From Calditrichia bacterium (lineage in GTDB: Bacteria; Calditrichota; Calditrichia; Calditrichales; J004), in NCBI GenBank assembly GCA_020635035.1, contig JACKAO010000002.1, positions 310,001-374,000 on the forward strand: 64,000 nt of DNA, in the 5' to 3' direction. The position numbers and the translations under genes are program-made. Position 1 is the first letter of the stretch, and the number at the start of each line of letters is the position of its first letter. Positions 17,180 through 26,544 of this stretch are shown here, in pieces. The notes under the pieces were generated by a model. The model had not been told where the DNA came from, did not search any database, and was given only the letters and a program-made list of their open reading frames with translations.

Positions 17180-17620
17180 TTGAAAATTGCAATTGGTGCT
17201 GATCACGCCGGTTATCTGGTCAAAGAAAAAATTAAAAATTTCCTTAACAGTAAGGATATTGAATTTACCGATTACGGTACTTTTAAAGAAGAATCCGTCG
17301 ATTATCCTGAATTTGCCTTTAAAGTTGCCAATGCGGTAGCAAATGATGATACAGTAATGGGTATTTTAATTTGCGGAACCGGTATTGGAATGTCGATAAC
17401 CGCAAACAAAGTAAAAGGAATCAGAGCTGCGGTTGTAAATTCTATTGAAACAGCAGAGTTAAGCAGGCTGCATAATAATGCTAATGTATTATGTCTTGGT
17501 GCGAGAACAATCGAACCTGAAAGAATTATTGAAATAGTCGTCACCTGGATGAATACATCTTATGAAGGTGGAAGACATGAAAAGCGTGTTAATCTAATCA
17601 GTAAGTTAACGGGTTTATAA
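17180..17620 (+). CDS. rpiB: Ribose-5-phosphate isomerase B
   Basis: RpiB interconverts ribose 5-phosphate and ribulose 5-phosphate in the pentose phosphate pathway. The 146-residue protein matches the family start to end: KIAIGADHAGY at the N-terminus, the catalytic Cys in LICGTGIGMSITANK, and HNNANVLCLGARTI. The start is TTG at 17180 with TAAGGAA upstream, which gives the standard N-terminus; an ATG-less extension to 17156 would overlap the previous gene. glyA follows after 13 bases. Confidence 0.94.
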   Translation: MKIAIGADHAGYLVKEKIKNFLNSKDIEFTDYGTFKEESVDYPEFAFKVANAVANDDTVMGILICGTGIGMSITANKVKGIRAAVVNSIETAELSRLHNNANVLCLGARTIEPERIIEIVVTWMNTSYEGGRHEKRVNLISKLTGL

Positions 17621-17633
17621 TTTCGGGGAAAGA

Positions 17634-18920
17634 ATGACAGATTTCTTAAAAAAGCAGGATGCTGAAGTATATAAATCAATTGAACTTGAAACAGATCGGC
17701 AGAACAACACTATAGAGCTTATTGCTTCAGAAAATTTTGTCTCAGGAGCTGTCTTAGAAGCTGCTGGTTCGGTTCTTACTAATAAATATGCTGAAGGTTA
17801 TCCTGGTAAACGTTATTACGGCGGTTGTGAATATGTAGATGTTGCAGAAAATATTGCGCGTGACCGGGCAAAAGAATTATTTAGTTGTGAATATGCCAAT
17901 GTTCAGCCCCATTCAGGTTCACAGGCAAACATGGCTGTTTATTTTACCTATCTTGAACCCGGTGATACCATACTTGGTATGGATCTCGCCCATGGAGGAC
18001 ATCTGACACATGGTTCACCAGTAAATTTTTCCGGACGCTTGTTTAATTTTGTTTCATATGGTGTGGATCGCCAATCAGGTTACATAAACATGGCGGAAGT
18101 TAAAAGCCTGGCAGAACAACATAAACCCAAAATGATTGTTGTAGGTGCCAGCGCCTACTCAAGACACTATGATTTTGCTGCGTTTCGTGAAATTGCTGAC
18201 AGCATTAATGCCTACTTGTTCTGTGATATTGCACATCCGTCCGGATTGGTAGCAGCAGGTTTGCATCCTAATCCTGTTCCATTCTGTGATGTTGTATCAA
18301 CAACAACTCATAAAACTTTGCGTGGCCCGCGTGGTGGGTTAATCCTGATGGGAAAAGACAGTGAAAACAAAATGGGCTTAACCGCACCAAAAACCGGCCG
18401 TGTAAAAATGATGTCTGAACTTCTGGACAGCCAGGTAATGCCGGGAATTCAGGGTGGTCCCCTTATGCATATAATTGCTGCAAAAGCTGTCGCCTTTGGT
18501 GAAGCACTCAGACCATCATTTAAAGAATATGCACAACAAATTATTAACAACTCTAAGGCATTATCAAATGAGCTTGTATCTAAAGGTTATAAAATTGTTT
18601 CCGGCGGGACTGATAATCATGTGTTTCTTGTTGATTTGACAGAGAAAGATATAACTGGTAAAGCGGCAGAGAATGCTTTACATGCTGCGGGAATAACAGT
18701 TAATAAAAACATGGTACCTTTTGATTCCAGGAGTCCGTTTGTAACAAGCGGGATAAGGCTGGGAACAGCTGCAATGACCACTAAAGGAATGAAAGAAACA
18801 GAGATGAAAATCATTGCAGGATTTATTGATAAAGTTCTTACAAATATTGAATCAGAAAACATTCATAATGAAGTAAATTCTTCAGTTAGAGAACTGAATA
18901 AAGATTTTCAGCTATACTAA
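17634..18920 (+). CDS. glyA: Serine hydroxymethyltransferase
   Basis: GlyA converts serine and tetrahydrofolate to glycine and methylene-tetrahydrofolate. At 428 residues it is the usual bacterial length. Visible signatures include ELIASENFVS near the N-terminus, YAEGYPGKRYYGG, QPHSGSQAN, and the PLP lysine in VSTTTHKTLRGPRGG. It follows rpiB closely and is closed by a clear terminator, so rpiB-glyA form the end of a transcription unit. Confidence 0.98.
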   Translation: MTDFLKKQDAEVYKSIELETDRQNNTIELIASENFVSGAVLEAAGSVLTNKYAEGYPGKRYYGGCEYVDVAENIARDRAKELFSCEYANVQPHSGSQANMAVYFTYLEPGDTILGMDLAHGGHLTHGSPVNFSGRLFNFVSYGVDRQSGYINMAEVKSLAEQHKPKMIVVGASAYSRHYDFAAFREIADSINAYLFCDIAHPSGLVAAGLHPNPVPFCDVVSTTTHKTLRGPRGGLILMGKDSENKMGLTAPKTGRVKMMSELLDSQVMPGIQGGPLMHIIAAKAVAFGEALRPSFKEYAQQIINNSKALSNELVSKGYKIVSGGTDNHVFLVDLTEKDITGKAAENALHAAGITVNKNMVPFDSRSPFVTSGIRLGTAAMTTKGMKETEMKIIAGFIDKVLTNIESENIHNEVNSSVRELNKDFQLY

Positions 18921-18941
18921 ATCAATTATTTTATTATAAGG

Positions 18942-18969
18942 GCTCCGGACATAGCGGAGCTTTTTTTTT
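18942..18969 (+). terminator. Intrinsic terminator after glyA
   Basis: GCTCCG at 18942-18947 pairs with CGGAGC at 18955-18960 around a seven-base loop, followed by an unbroken nine-T run. It lies 21 bases after the glyA stop. The tatC start at 18980 is just beyond it. Confidence 0.92.
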
Positions 18970-18979
18970 GGCAGGGTAT

Positions 18980-19723
18980 ATGACAAATAGTGAAATGCCT
19001 TTTCTTGACCACCTGGAGGAACTGCGCTGGCGTATTATAAAAGCACTGATAAGTGTGGTGCTTTTTACTGTAATCGCGTTTTATTTTTCTGATATTTTTT
19101 TACAATGGTTATTAAAACCATCCACAGAAATTAATGCTCCTGTAACACTACAGGTATTAAAAGTTCAATCCATATTTGTTATAAAACTGGAAATTGCCCT
19201 GATTGTTGGTGTTATAATGAGTATCCCGGTAATTCTTTACCAAATATGGTCCTTTCTGGCTCCGGGACTTCATCAGCATGAAAAAAAATATATATGGCCT
19301 GTTATCATTTTTGCCATGATCAGCTTTTGTGCCGGTGGGGCTTTTGCGTATTATTTGATTATACCTTATGCTCTTGATTTCTTTCTCAATCTTGCACCGG
19401 AAAACATTTCAAATAATATTGCTATTGATTTCTATTTTGGATTTATTCTCAGATTGATTGTTGTTTTTGGGGTTGTTTTCGAATTACCTGTATTAAGTGT
19501 TATTCTGTCAAGACTTGGATTAATTACTCCACAGTTTTTAAGAAAATATCGTCGCCATTCAATTGTAATTTTCTTTATCCTGGCGGCTATTCTTACACCG
19601 CCGGATCCAACAACACAAGTGATGCTTGCTATCCCTTTGGTATTGCTTTATGAAGTAACCATTATTATTTCATATGTATTTGCCAAAAAACGAAAAGAAA
19701 AACTGGAAAAAGATCTGGTTTAG
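18980..19723 (+). CDS. tatC: Sec-independent protein translocase TatC
   Basis: TatC is the membrane receptor for twin-arginine signal peptides in the Tat export pathway. The product has six predicted membrane segments, the N-terminal family motif FLDHLEELRWRI and the conserved SFLAPGLHQHEKKY loop followed by the Phe-rich third segment. The start at ATG 18980 is preferred over TTG 18968, which would sit in the T-run of the glyA terminator. No tatA or tatB lies adjacent. Confidence 0.95.
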   Translation: MTNSEMPFLDHLEELRWRIIKALISVVLFTVIAFYFSDIFLQWLLKPSTEINAPVTLQVLKVQSIFVIKLEIALIVGVIMSIPVILYQIWSFLAPGLHQHEKKYIWPVIIFAMISFCAGGAFAYYLIIPYALDFFLNLAPENISNNIAIDFYFGFILRLIVVFGVVFELPVLSVILSRLGLITPQFLRKYRRHSIVIFFILAAILTPPDPTTQVMLAIPLVLLYEVTIIISYVFAKKRKEKLEKDLV

Positions 19724-19783
19724 TTTTTAACTTTTCGGATAAATTTAAATTAATTTTACCTGCTTATTTATATTTCAGCTTCT

Positions 19784-20761
19784 ATGAGTGATACTTTAAA
19801 ATCTATAAAAAAACCATTTCTTCAAGAACTCAGGCAATATGATATTGTTTTCAAAGAAATCATGAGTTCAAATGTTAAACTTATTGATACCGTTGTAAAA
19901 TATATCATTAAACATAAAGGAAAAAATTTACGACCGCTTCTTGTTTTGATGGCAGCAAAACTAACAGGGATTCCGAATAATAATACATATATTGTCGCTT
20001 CTATTATTGAAATGCTTCATTCAGCTACACTTATTCATGATGACGTTGTTGACGATGCAGATCTCAGACGTGGTTTTCCTTCGATAAATGCTGTTTGGAA
20101 AAACAAAATAGCTGTATTAATCGGAGATTATTTGCTTTCAAAATGTCTGATTGGTGGCACAAAGACGGATAATCTAAAGGTTATGTATATTTTAGCAGAT
20201 GCCTCCAAAAGATTAAGCAAAGGAGAATTATTACAGATTGAGAAATCAAGATCGCTTAATATAAACGAAGAAGAATTTCTTGGAATGATCTCCGATAAAA
20301 CTGCTGCATTAATTGGCGCCGCATCAGAGTTAGGTGCATTAACCGCTTCAGGTAAAGAAGAAGATCAGAAAAATCTAAGAAATTTTGGGGAATCTTTAGG
20401 TATTGCATTTCAAATACATGACGACCTTCTGGATTACTATGGAAACCAGAAAATTGTTGGCAAACCAATAGGTAACGATTTCAAAGATAAAAAGTTAACG
20501 CTTCCACTTATTCATTCATTTCAGAATGCCCCTAAAAACGAAACTTCAAAAATTAAAAAAATGATAAAAAGCGGTGTAAAGAAAAAAGAAATAAAAGAAA
20601 TAATAGGTTTTGCTGAAAAATATGATGGTATAGCATACGCTCAAAAAATGCAGGACACATATGCTGAAAAAGCAAAAACATCGATAAGTAATTATATCGA
20701 CAGTGATGTTAAAACTGCCTTATTCAGTTTTGTGGATTATGTAATTAAACGCTCCATGTAA
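19784..20761 (+). CDS. Polyprenyl diphosphate synthase (trans-isoprenyl chain elongation)
   Basis: This 325-residue enzyme condenses isopentenyl diphosphate with allylic diphosphates to make long-chain prenyl diphosphates, probably the quinone side chain. The first aspartate-rich motif is in LIHDDVVDDADLRRG near residues 83-97 and the second in IHDDLLDYYG near 211-220, with KGKNLRP near the N-terminus. IspB-like octaprenyl or heptaprenyl synthases have this size and motif set. Chain length cannot be read from sequence alone. Confidence 0.9.
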   Translation: MSDTLKSIKKPFLQELRQYDIVFKEIMSSNVKLIDTVVKYIIKHKGKNLRPLLVLMAAKLTGIPNNNTYIVASIIEMLHSATLIHDDVVDDADLRRGFPSINAVWKNKIAVLIGDYLLSKCLIGGTKTDNLKVMYILADASKRLSKGELLQIEKSRSLNINEEEFLGMISDKTAALIGAASELGALTASGKEEDQKNLRNFGESLGIAFQIHDDLLDYYGNQKIVGKPIGNDFKDKKLTLPLIHSFQNAPKNETSKIKKMIKSGVKKKEIKEIIGFAEKYDGIAYAQKMQDTYAEKAKTSISNYIDSDVKTALFSFVDYVIKRSM

Positions 20762-20777
20762 AACACACTATTGTCCA

Positions 20778-21779
20778 ATGAATATTCTTATTATTCGATT
20801 TAGCTCAATAGGTGATATTTTATTAACAACCCCATTTGTCAGACAAGTAAAGAACAAATTTCCCGACGCACATCTAACCTATGTAACAAAACAGGAATTC
20901 GCCCCGCTTTTAAAGTATAATCCATATATAGATGATTTGATGTTGTATGATGCATCTACAAAACTAAAAGGTTTATACCAACTAAGAGATGAACTGTCCG
21001 AGAAAAAGTTAAAATATATTTTTGATCTGCATAATAATTTACGCAGTAGCATATTGGTTAAAAACCTTTCAGGTACGTTATCTAAAATTAGAAAAAACAA
21101 GTTTAAAAGAGCGATTTTAGTCTATTTGAAATGGAATCTTTACAGGGAAATAAAGCCTGTTTCTGTAAAGTATATGGATGTAGGTTCGGGCGCTGGAATT
21201 AGGGACGATGGTAAAGGCCTTGAATTGTTTCTCAGAGGAGAAAAAAACGACATATTTCAAGAAAATAATCTGGAAAAAGAACAATACATTTGTGTAGCCC
21301 CGGCTGCTGCTCATTATACTAAAATTTGGCCGCTGGAATATGTCAAAGAGCTGTTGATAAGGATAACACAAACCTCAAAATTAAAAGTTGCAATTCTTGG
21401 ATCTAAGTCAGAAACAATACTCTTTAAGGCTTTACCAGAAACAGAAAATATTATTCATTTAGCCGGTAAAATGAGTTTACTGCAATCGGCTCAAATTATT
21501 AAATATTCCAAAGGAATAATTTCCAACGATTCAGGATTAATGCATATGGCGAGTGCACTTAATAAACCTATAGTCGCAATTTTTGGATCCACTGTAAAGG
21601 AGCTGGGGTTTTTTCCTTTCCGGGCGGAGAGTACAATAATTCAAAATGACAACTTGTGGTGCCGTCCATGTTCACATATTGGCAGGGAGAAATGCCCTCT
21701 TAGTCATTTTAAATGTATGCGTGAAATAACTGTGGACACAGTTTATAATACTGTAAAAAGAAAGTTCATTAATCAATGA
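20778..21779 (+). CDS. Glycosyltransferase family 9 (heptosyltransferase-like)
   Basis: A 333-residue ADP-heptose:LPS heptosyltransferase-like protein. It opens with ILIIRFSSIGDILLTTPFV, the canonical GT9 N-terminus, and has the C-terminal donor-binding features SNDSGLMHMASALNKP and AIFGST. It acts on the cytoplasmic face of the inner membrane in LPS core assembly. It overlaps waaA by four bases (ATGA), and gmhB in the window supplies the heptose branch. Whether it is heptosyltransferase I, II or a relative is not clear. Confidence 0.9.
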   Translation: MNILIIRFSSIGDILLTTPFVRQVKNKFPDAHLTYVTKQEFAPLLKYNPYIDDLMLYDASTKLKGLYQLRDELSEKKLKYIFDLHNNLRSSILVKNLSGTLSKIRKNKFKRAILVYLKWNLYREIKPVSVKYMDVGSGAGIRDDGKGLELFLRGEKNDIFQENNLEKEQYICVAPAAAHYTKIWPLEYVKELLIRITQTSKLKVAILGSKSETILFKALPETENIIHLAGKMSLLQSAQIIKYSKGIISNDSGLMHMASALNKPIVAIFGSTVKELGFFPFRAESTIIQNDNLWCRPCSHIGREKCPLSHFKCMREITVDTVYNTVKRKFINQ

Positions 21780-23038
21780 GACTTATATATTCCTTTCTGT
21801 TGCTTCCCATATTTATTATTCTTGCACATCTTGTATCAATTTTCTCATCAAAAATTAGAAAACCGCTGTTCGCAAGATATAAAGTTCTTAATAATATTGA
21901 TAAGGCAAAAATTAATACAACAAAAGGGACAGTCGTGATTCATTCTTCTTCAATGGGAGAATTTGAACACATAAAGCCCCTTATAAAAAGTATTAAAGAA
22001 ACATTTTCATTAAATATTGTAGTAACATTTTTTTCACCTTCCGGTTATGAAAACGTTAAAAAATTTGAAGGTGTTGACTTATTTTTATATTTACCTTTTG
22101 ATTTTATTTTTCAATGGTCACAAGTTTACCGAAAGCTAAACGCGAAAATGCTGATAATATCAAAGCATGATGTATGGCCAAATCAAATTAAAGCAGCAAA
22201 AAAATATGGGGTTAATTCTATTCTTGTTAATGCATCGATTGGATCAAAATCGAGCAGGACTTCACTTATATCAAGAATTCTTTTATCGAATGCGTATCGA
22301 AATCTGGATAGAATGTTTGTAATAAGCGCAGAAGATTCTTCACGTTTTGTAAAGGCATTTAAATGCAAAAATATAGATATCGCAGGGGATACAAAATTTG
22401 ACCAGGTATTGATTCGCCAGAAAGAAGCAATGAAGAAAGACCTTGTTGATCATTCATGGTTATCAAAAAAATTAATCCTTGTTTATGGAAGCTTATGGCC
22501 GCAGGATGCACAGCATGTTTTGGTACATATAAATGAGATTCTCGAAAAATACAAACAACTCAAAATCATAATTGTACCACATCAACCAACTCAGGAAATT
22601 CTGAATGATTTTATAAAATATCTTGGACAGAATAGTTTTACTTTATATAGTGATCGGCATCTGATAGATTCTTCCAGAATTTTGATCGTTGATAAAATAG
22701 GTATGTTAGCAGATATCTATAAATATGCTCATATTGCTTATGTTGGTGGTAGTTTTAAGCAGGGAATTCACAATGTTATGGAACCGGCAATTTATGGAAT
22801 CCCGGTATTATATGGCCCAAAACATACAAATTCATTTGAAGCGACACAGTTGTTAAAGGCTGAAGGTGGGATTTCGGTGAATAATGCTGAAGAGTTTTTT
22901 GAAAAAATAAAACTTTTAATTGAATCCGAAGAGATGAGAAATAACACAGGGTTAAGAGCGAAAAATTTTGTTTATAAAAACACAGGCAGTACACAAAAAA
23001 TTTTAACATATATTCGTGACTGCCTGCAGGAAAGTTAG
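21776..23038 (+). CDS. waaA: 3-deoxy-D-manno-octulosonic acid transferase
   Basis: WaaA (KdtA, GT30) adds Kdo to lipid A precursor. The 420-residue protein has an N-terminal membrane anchor (about 4-24), the acceptor-side motif HSSSMGEFEHIKPLI near residues 59-73, and the donor-side VGGSFKQGIHNVMEPAIYG region near 322-340. The start overlaps the GT9 gene stop (ATGA). Its stop lies only three bases from the convergent aminotransferase gene. Presence of waaA argues for a Kdo-containing LPS. Confidence 0.93.
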   Translation: MRLIYSFLLLPIFIILAHLVSIFSSKIRKPLFARYKVLNNIDKAKINTTKGTVVIHSSSMGEFEHIKPLIKSIKETFSLNIVVTFFSPSGYENVKKFEGVDLFLYLPFDFIFQWSQVYRKLNAKMLIISKHDVWPNQIKAAKKYGVNSILVNASIGSKSSRTSLISRILLSNAYRNLDRMFVISAEDSSRFVKAFKCKNIDIAGDTKFDQVLIRQKEAMKKDLVDHSWLSKKLILVYGSLWPQDAQHVLVHINEILEKYKQLKIIIVPHQPTQEILNDFIKYLGQNSFTLYSDRHLIDSSRILIVDKIGMLADIYKYAHIAYVGGSFKQGIHNVMEPAIYGIPVLYGPKHTNSFEATQLLKAEGGISVNNAEEFFEKIKLLIESEEMRNNTGLRAKNFVYKNTGSTQKILTYIRDCLQES

Positions 23039-23041
23039 AGA

Positions 23042-24241
23042 TTAAGAAACTCTTCCCGGATAAACTTTTAGTCCTTCGGCAAGTATATGAATGGCTTTTT
23101 TGATATCATTAACATTTAAAACATAAGCAATTCGAACTTCATCTTTCCCTAAACCGGGACTTGAATAAAATCCATTTGCCGGTGCAATAAGCAATGTTTC
23201 GTTTTTAATATTAAAATCAGTGAGCAACCACTGAGCAAATTTATCCGCATCATCAACAGGAAGTCTTACAACCAGGTAAAAAGCGCCTTTGGGCATTGGG
23301 CATACGACTCCGGGGATATTTCTTAAAAGAGAAACCATTGTGTTTCTTCTTTCAAGATATTCATCTATTACTTCTTTAAAGTATGAATCAGGTGTATCTA
23401 CTGCTGCTTCACATCCAATTTGTTCAATTGTAGGGGGGCATAAGCGGGCCATGCCAAATTTCAGAGCACTTTCAATAACCTGATGATTTTTTGAAACAAT
23501 CATTCCAATTCGTGCACCGCAGGCAGAATAACGCTTGGAAACGCTATCCAGCATTATTACACGGTCTTCAATACCTTTTAAGTGCATTGCCGAGACATGT
23601 TTTTCTCCATCGTACACAAATTCGCGATAGACTTCATCGGTCAACAAAAAAAGATCGTGTTCGAGAACTATATCCCTTAAAGCGTTCATTTCTTTTTCAG
23701 AATAAACATAACCGGTCGGATTGTTGGGATTACAAATCATTATTGCCCGGGTTTTAGCAGTAATTTTTTCACGGATTGATTCAATCGGTGGAAGCTGAAA
23801 ATCATTTTCAATTGAAGACCGAATAGGAACTACTTTTATACCAGCTTCAACAGCGAAGCCATTATAGTTTGTGTAAAAAGGTTCCGGAATAATTATCTCA
23901 TCACCGATATCAGTAATTGCCATTAGTGTAAAAATAATAGCTTCACTTCCACCGGTTGTAATTAAAATATCATTTGCTTCAACATTTATGTCAAAACGTT
24001 TATAATACTCAGCAAATTTTTTACGAAGAGACATTAATCCTGCAGAAGGACCATAAGCCACAACGGGCATATCCATTGTTTTTATAGGATTAAGAAAAGT
24101 CTCCGGTGTTTTAATATCTGGTTGACCGATGTTTAAATAATAAACATGTTTTCCATCTGCTACAGCCTTATCCGCAAAAGGAACAAGGCGACGAATTGGC
24201 GAAGATGGCATTTCCTGGCCACGATTTGAAAGTACTCTCAT
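23042..24241 (-). CDS. Class I/II pyridoxal-phosphate aminotransferase
   Basis: A 399-residue fold-type I aminotransferase that moves an amino group between an amino acid and a 2-oxoacid. Visible motifs are YLNIGQPDIKTP, ITTGGSEAI, NPNNPTGYVYS with the Asn that contacts PLP, TDEVYREFVYDG, and the Schiff-base lysine in DSVSKRYSACGARIG. The set resembles AspC/aromatic aminotransferases of thermophile type. The specific substrate is open. It is a normal-length stand-alone enzyme, unlike the large fused relative at 55.5-60.9 kb. Confidence 0.9.
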   Translation of the reverse strand: MRVLSNRGQEMPSSPIRRLVPFADKAVADGKHVYYLNIGQPDIKTPETFLNPIKTMDMPVVAYGPSAGLMSLRKKFAEYYKRFDINVEANDILITTGGSEAIIFTLMAITDIGDEIIIPEPFYTNYNGFAVEAGIKVVPIRSSIENDFQLPPIESIREKITAKTRAIMICNPNNPTGYVYSEKEMNALRDIVLEHDLFLLTDEVYREFVYDGEKHVSAMHLKGIEDRVIMLDSVSKRYSACGARIGMIVSKNHQVIESALKFGMARLCPPTIEQIGCEAAVDTPDSYFKEVIDEYLERRNTMVSLLRNIPGVVCPMPKGAFYLVVRLPVDDADKFAQWLLTDFNIKNETLLIAPANGFYSSPGLGKDEVRIAYVLNVNDIKKAIHILAEGLKVYPGRVS

Positions 24242-24277
24242 TTTTTTATTCCTGTTTAAATTTGTCTTGCTTAAAAA

Positions 24278-25681
24278 TTACTCAACTAATTTATGAATTT
24301 TTCCTAAAAGATAATACAACTCTACAACAGCAGAAGTAAAATCATAACGGTTACTCACATCTTCGAGTAAAGCGTTTTGTAAATTAACTTTTGCGTCAAC
24401 AAAATCAATGTTGGAAGCAAGTCCTTTTTCACGCTGCGTCTCAATGGTATTATAATTCAGCTGATTAAACTCAACATTAAGTTTAGATAACTCCATCTGC
24501 GTTTTTATATTTAAAATTTTATTAACAGTTTCAGTAAGAATTAATCGTGTGTTTTTGATCTGATCATAATACTCTTCCTGATTTTTTTTGTAGGCATAAT
24601 AAGAAGATTTAACCGCGGTATAATCCTGGAAGCTGCTGAATAATGGAAGGGAGAAATTAATCATGAGCGTTTGTGGTGAATAATCATCCAAAGCAATAGT
24701 ATTATTTTCCCGCCATGAATAGGAATAATCCAAAGAAATCCTGGGCATGAAGCCGGAATATGCATTTTTGTATTGTAATCTGCTCATCTTTTCACCAAGC
24801 ATTACAGCATTAAGTGCGGCATTAACAGTGACAAGCTCATCATCACTTAATAAAATTTCATTAAAAAGCTCATTTTTGTTTTTTTGTTGTATTTCATTTG
24901 CTTGCATTTCGAGATGGACAGGAATTCTTTTTTCAATATTAAGCTCCTGGTGGACATTAAAATTTAGCAGACGATTTAATACAGCAATAGTATTACTAAG
25001 ATTGGTTTCGCTGCTGATAACGGAACTTTTTTGTTTCTGAAGCTCGATCTGCCAGCGCAAAGCATCACTTTTTGACCAACGTCCAGCTTCAAATAATCGT
25101 AATGCTTTTTCATAATTTAATTGCGATAAATTTAAGTATTCATTTTGTAAACGGAGTACTTCCTGACTTTTCAAAACACTTAGATAGCTTTTGATAACTT
25201 GAAAAATAATATTATCACGTGTGTAGATATTTTGTTTGCTAAACAGATCTTCATTTGTGCTGGCAATAGAAAGACCGTTTATTAGATTGCCATTAAAAAT
25301 TGGCATCGAAAGATCAAAAGAACTTACATAAGATTCCTGAAATACGGTTTGCGGGATTGTAAATGGTAAATTAGGATCCTGAAAATACCTGGAAAAATCG
25401 CGCAAGGCAAAGGTACTGTCATCAATCCATGTGTAACGGCTATTGAACGTTAGAACCGGAAACAACATTGTCCAGGCACGGCGTTTATCCCAGGCCGCCT
25501 GTTTAAGTGCATAATCGCTGGCTTTTACCTGATTATTCAAAGAAAGAGCACGGTTTATTGCAGTTTCCATATTTATAAGTCCGGGAGTTTCATCTGGAAC
25601 ATTTCCAAAACAACTGAAAACTAAAAAGAAAAATTCGATGAGTATAAAATGCAGGCATATAGATCGATTTTTAGAAAACAT
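24278..25681 (-). CDS. TolC-family outer-membrane efflux protein
   Basis: The chosen start (ATG at 25681) gives a signal peptide ending around FFFLVFSCFG, possibly a lipoprotein. The 467-residue mature protein carries two similar halves of long amphipathic helices, with the family features AINRALSLNNQVKASDYALKQA near the N-terminus and the repeat GLASNIDFVDAKVNLQNALLED near the C-terminus, as in TolC/OprM outer-membrane channels. No RND, ABC or adaptor gene sits next to it, so its pump partner must be encoded elsewhere. Confidence 0.88.
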   Translation of the reverse strand: MFSKNRSICLHFILIEFFFLVFSCFGNVPDETPGLINMETAINRALSLNNQVKASDYALKQAAWDKRRAWTMLFPVLTFNSRYTWIDDSTFALRDFSRYFQDPNLPFTIPQTVFQESYVSSFDLSMPIFNGNLINGLSIASTNEDLFSKQNIYTRDNIIFQVIKSYLSVLKSQEVLRLQNEYLNLSQLNYEKALRLFEAGRWSKSDALRWQIELQKQKSSVISSETNLSNTIAVLNRLLNFNVHQELNIEKRIPVHLEMQANEIQQKNKNELFNEILLSDDELVTVNAALNAVMLGEKMSRLQYKNAYSGFMPRISLDYSYSWRENNTIALDDYSPQTLMINFSLPLFSSFQDYTAVKSSYYAYKKNQEEYYDQIKNTRLILTETVNKILNIKTQMELSKLNVEFNQLNYNTIETQREKGLASNIDFVDAKVNLQNALLEDVSNRYDFTSAVVELYYLLGKIHKLVE

Positions 25682-25790
25682 TCTGCTAACTCCATTGGAA
25701 AACGCGTATAGGAAGTTAATAAAAAAAACAAACAAAAAAAGGCAATTTGAACAGGCTAAGAAATAAAAAGTGAAGTCAAGAAAAGGATAT

Positions 25791-25824
25791 AAAAAAAAAG
25801 CGGAAAAGTTAATTTTCCGCTTTT
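25791..25824 (-). terminator. Intrinsic terminator of the ferritin gene
   Basis: AAAAGCGGAAAA pairs with TTTTCCGCTTTT around a short AT loop. Read on the minus strand the hairpin follows the ferritin stop by about 16 bases and ends in a T-run of about nine. It separates ferritin from the TolC-like gene. Confidence 0.88.
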
Positions 25825-25839
25825 AAGATTGTTTGAGTT

Positions 25840-26346
25840 TTAGTTCTCTTCAGTATTGGGTGCCTGTGATCCAAGACGGTCATCCAACAAAAACAAAGCA
25901 CTTTCATTATCACCAATTTTTTTGCACTGTTGAATAATATCTTTAGCTTCTTTTTCTTCTTCAACCTGTTCTTCTATAAACCATTGAAGCATCACCTGCG
26001 TAGCATAATCCTTTTCTTCTACTGAGAGAGCATAAAGCTTATGAATAGTACCGGTAATTTTTTGTTCATGTTTTAACTGATTTTCAAAGATATCAAGAAA
26101 AGAATTGAATTCGGATTGCGGTTTATCAATGGCGAGCAGTGTTATTTTACCATCACGGTCAAGAATATAATTGTAGAATTTCATGGCATGGGCGCGTTCT
26201 TCTTCACTTTTCAGTTTTAAAAAAGAAGCCATGCCGGGGAGGTCATTTGCATCGCACCAGGCAGACATAGATAAATATAAATATTCTGAAAACAGTTCTT
26301 CTTTAATTTGTTCATTTAGGGCACTCAACATTTTGTCGCTTAGCAT
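25840..26346 (-). CDS. ftnA: Bacterial non-heme ferritin
   Basis: Ferritin stores iron as a mineral inside a 24-subunit shell and oxidises Fe(II). The 168-residue protein has the four-helix pattern with ferroxidase ligands visible in LFSEYLYLSMSAWCD (Glu), KLKSEEERAHAMKFYNYI (Glu and His) and FIEEQVEEEKEAKDI (Glu). Heme-binding bacterioferritin features are not seen. It has its own promoter candidate and terminator, so it is probably monocistronic. Confidence 0.94.
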   Translation of the reverse strand: MLSDKMLSALNEQIKEELFSEYLYLSMSAWCDANDLPGMASFLKLKSEEERAHAMKFYNYILDRDGKITLLAIDKPQSEFNSFLDIFENQLKHEQKITGTIHKLYALSVEEKDYATQVMLQWFIEEQVEEEKEAKDIIQQCKKIGDNESALFLLDDRLGSQAPNTEEN

Positions 26347-26382
26347 TGTTTAATCCTTTCTGGGTATTAATGTTTGAATCAA

Positions 26383-26411
26383 AATATAAATCACTCGCTT
26401 AAACACATCAA
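26383..26411 (-). promoter_or_regulatory. Candidate sigma70-type promoter of ferritin
   Basis: Read on the minus strand, TTGATG (26406-26411) and TATATT (26383-26388) are separated by exactly 17 bases, about 37 bases upstream of the ferritin start. The match is to the general sigma70 consensus; no Fur-box-like sequence was recognised. Confidence 0.45.
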
Positions 26412-26544
26412 CAAAAGCGATGTTTCTTTAATAATATTTAATGATAAAATAGCAAGAATTAATCCGCTTCTATTTTGTTAATACATGTTTTTAGGTTATT
26501 TTTGAAATCCTAAGATTATTAAAACTAAATATTTTGGATAAAGA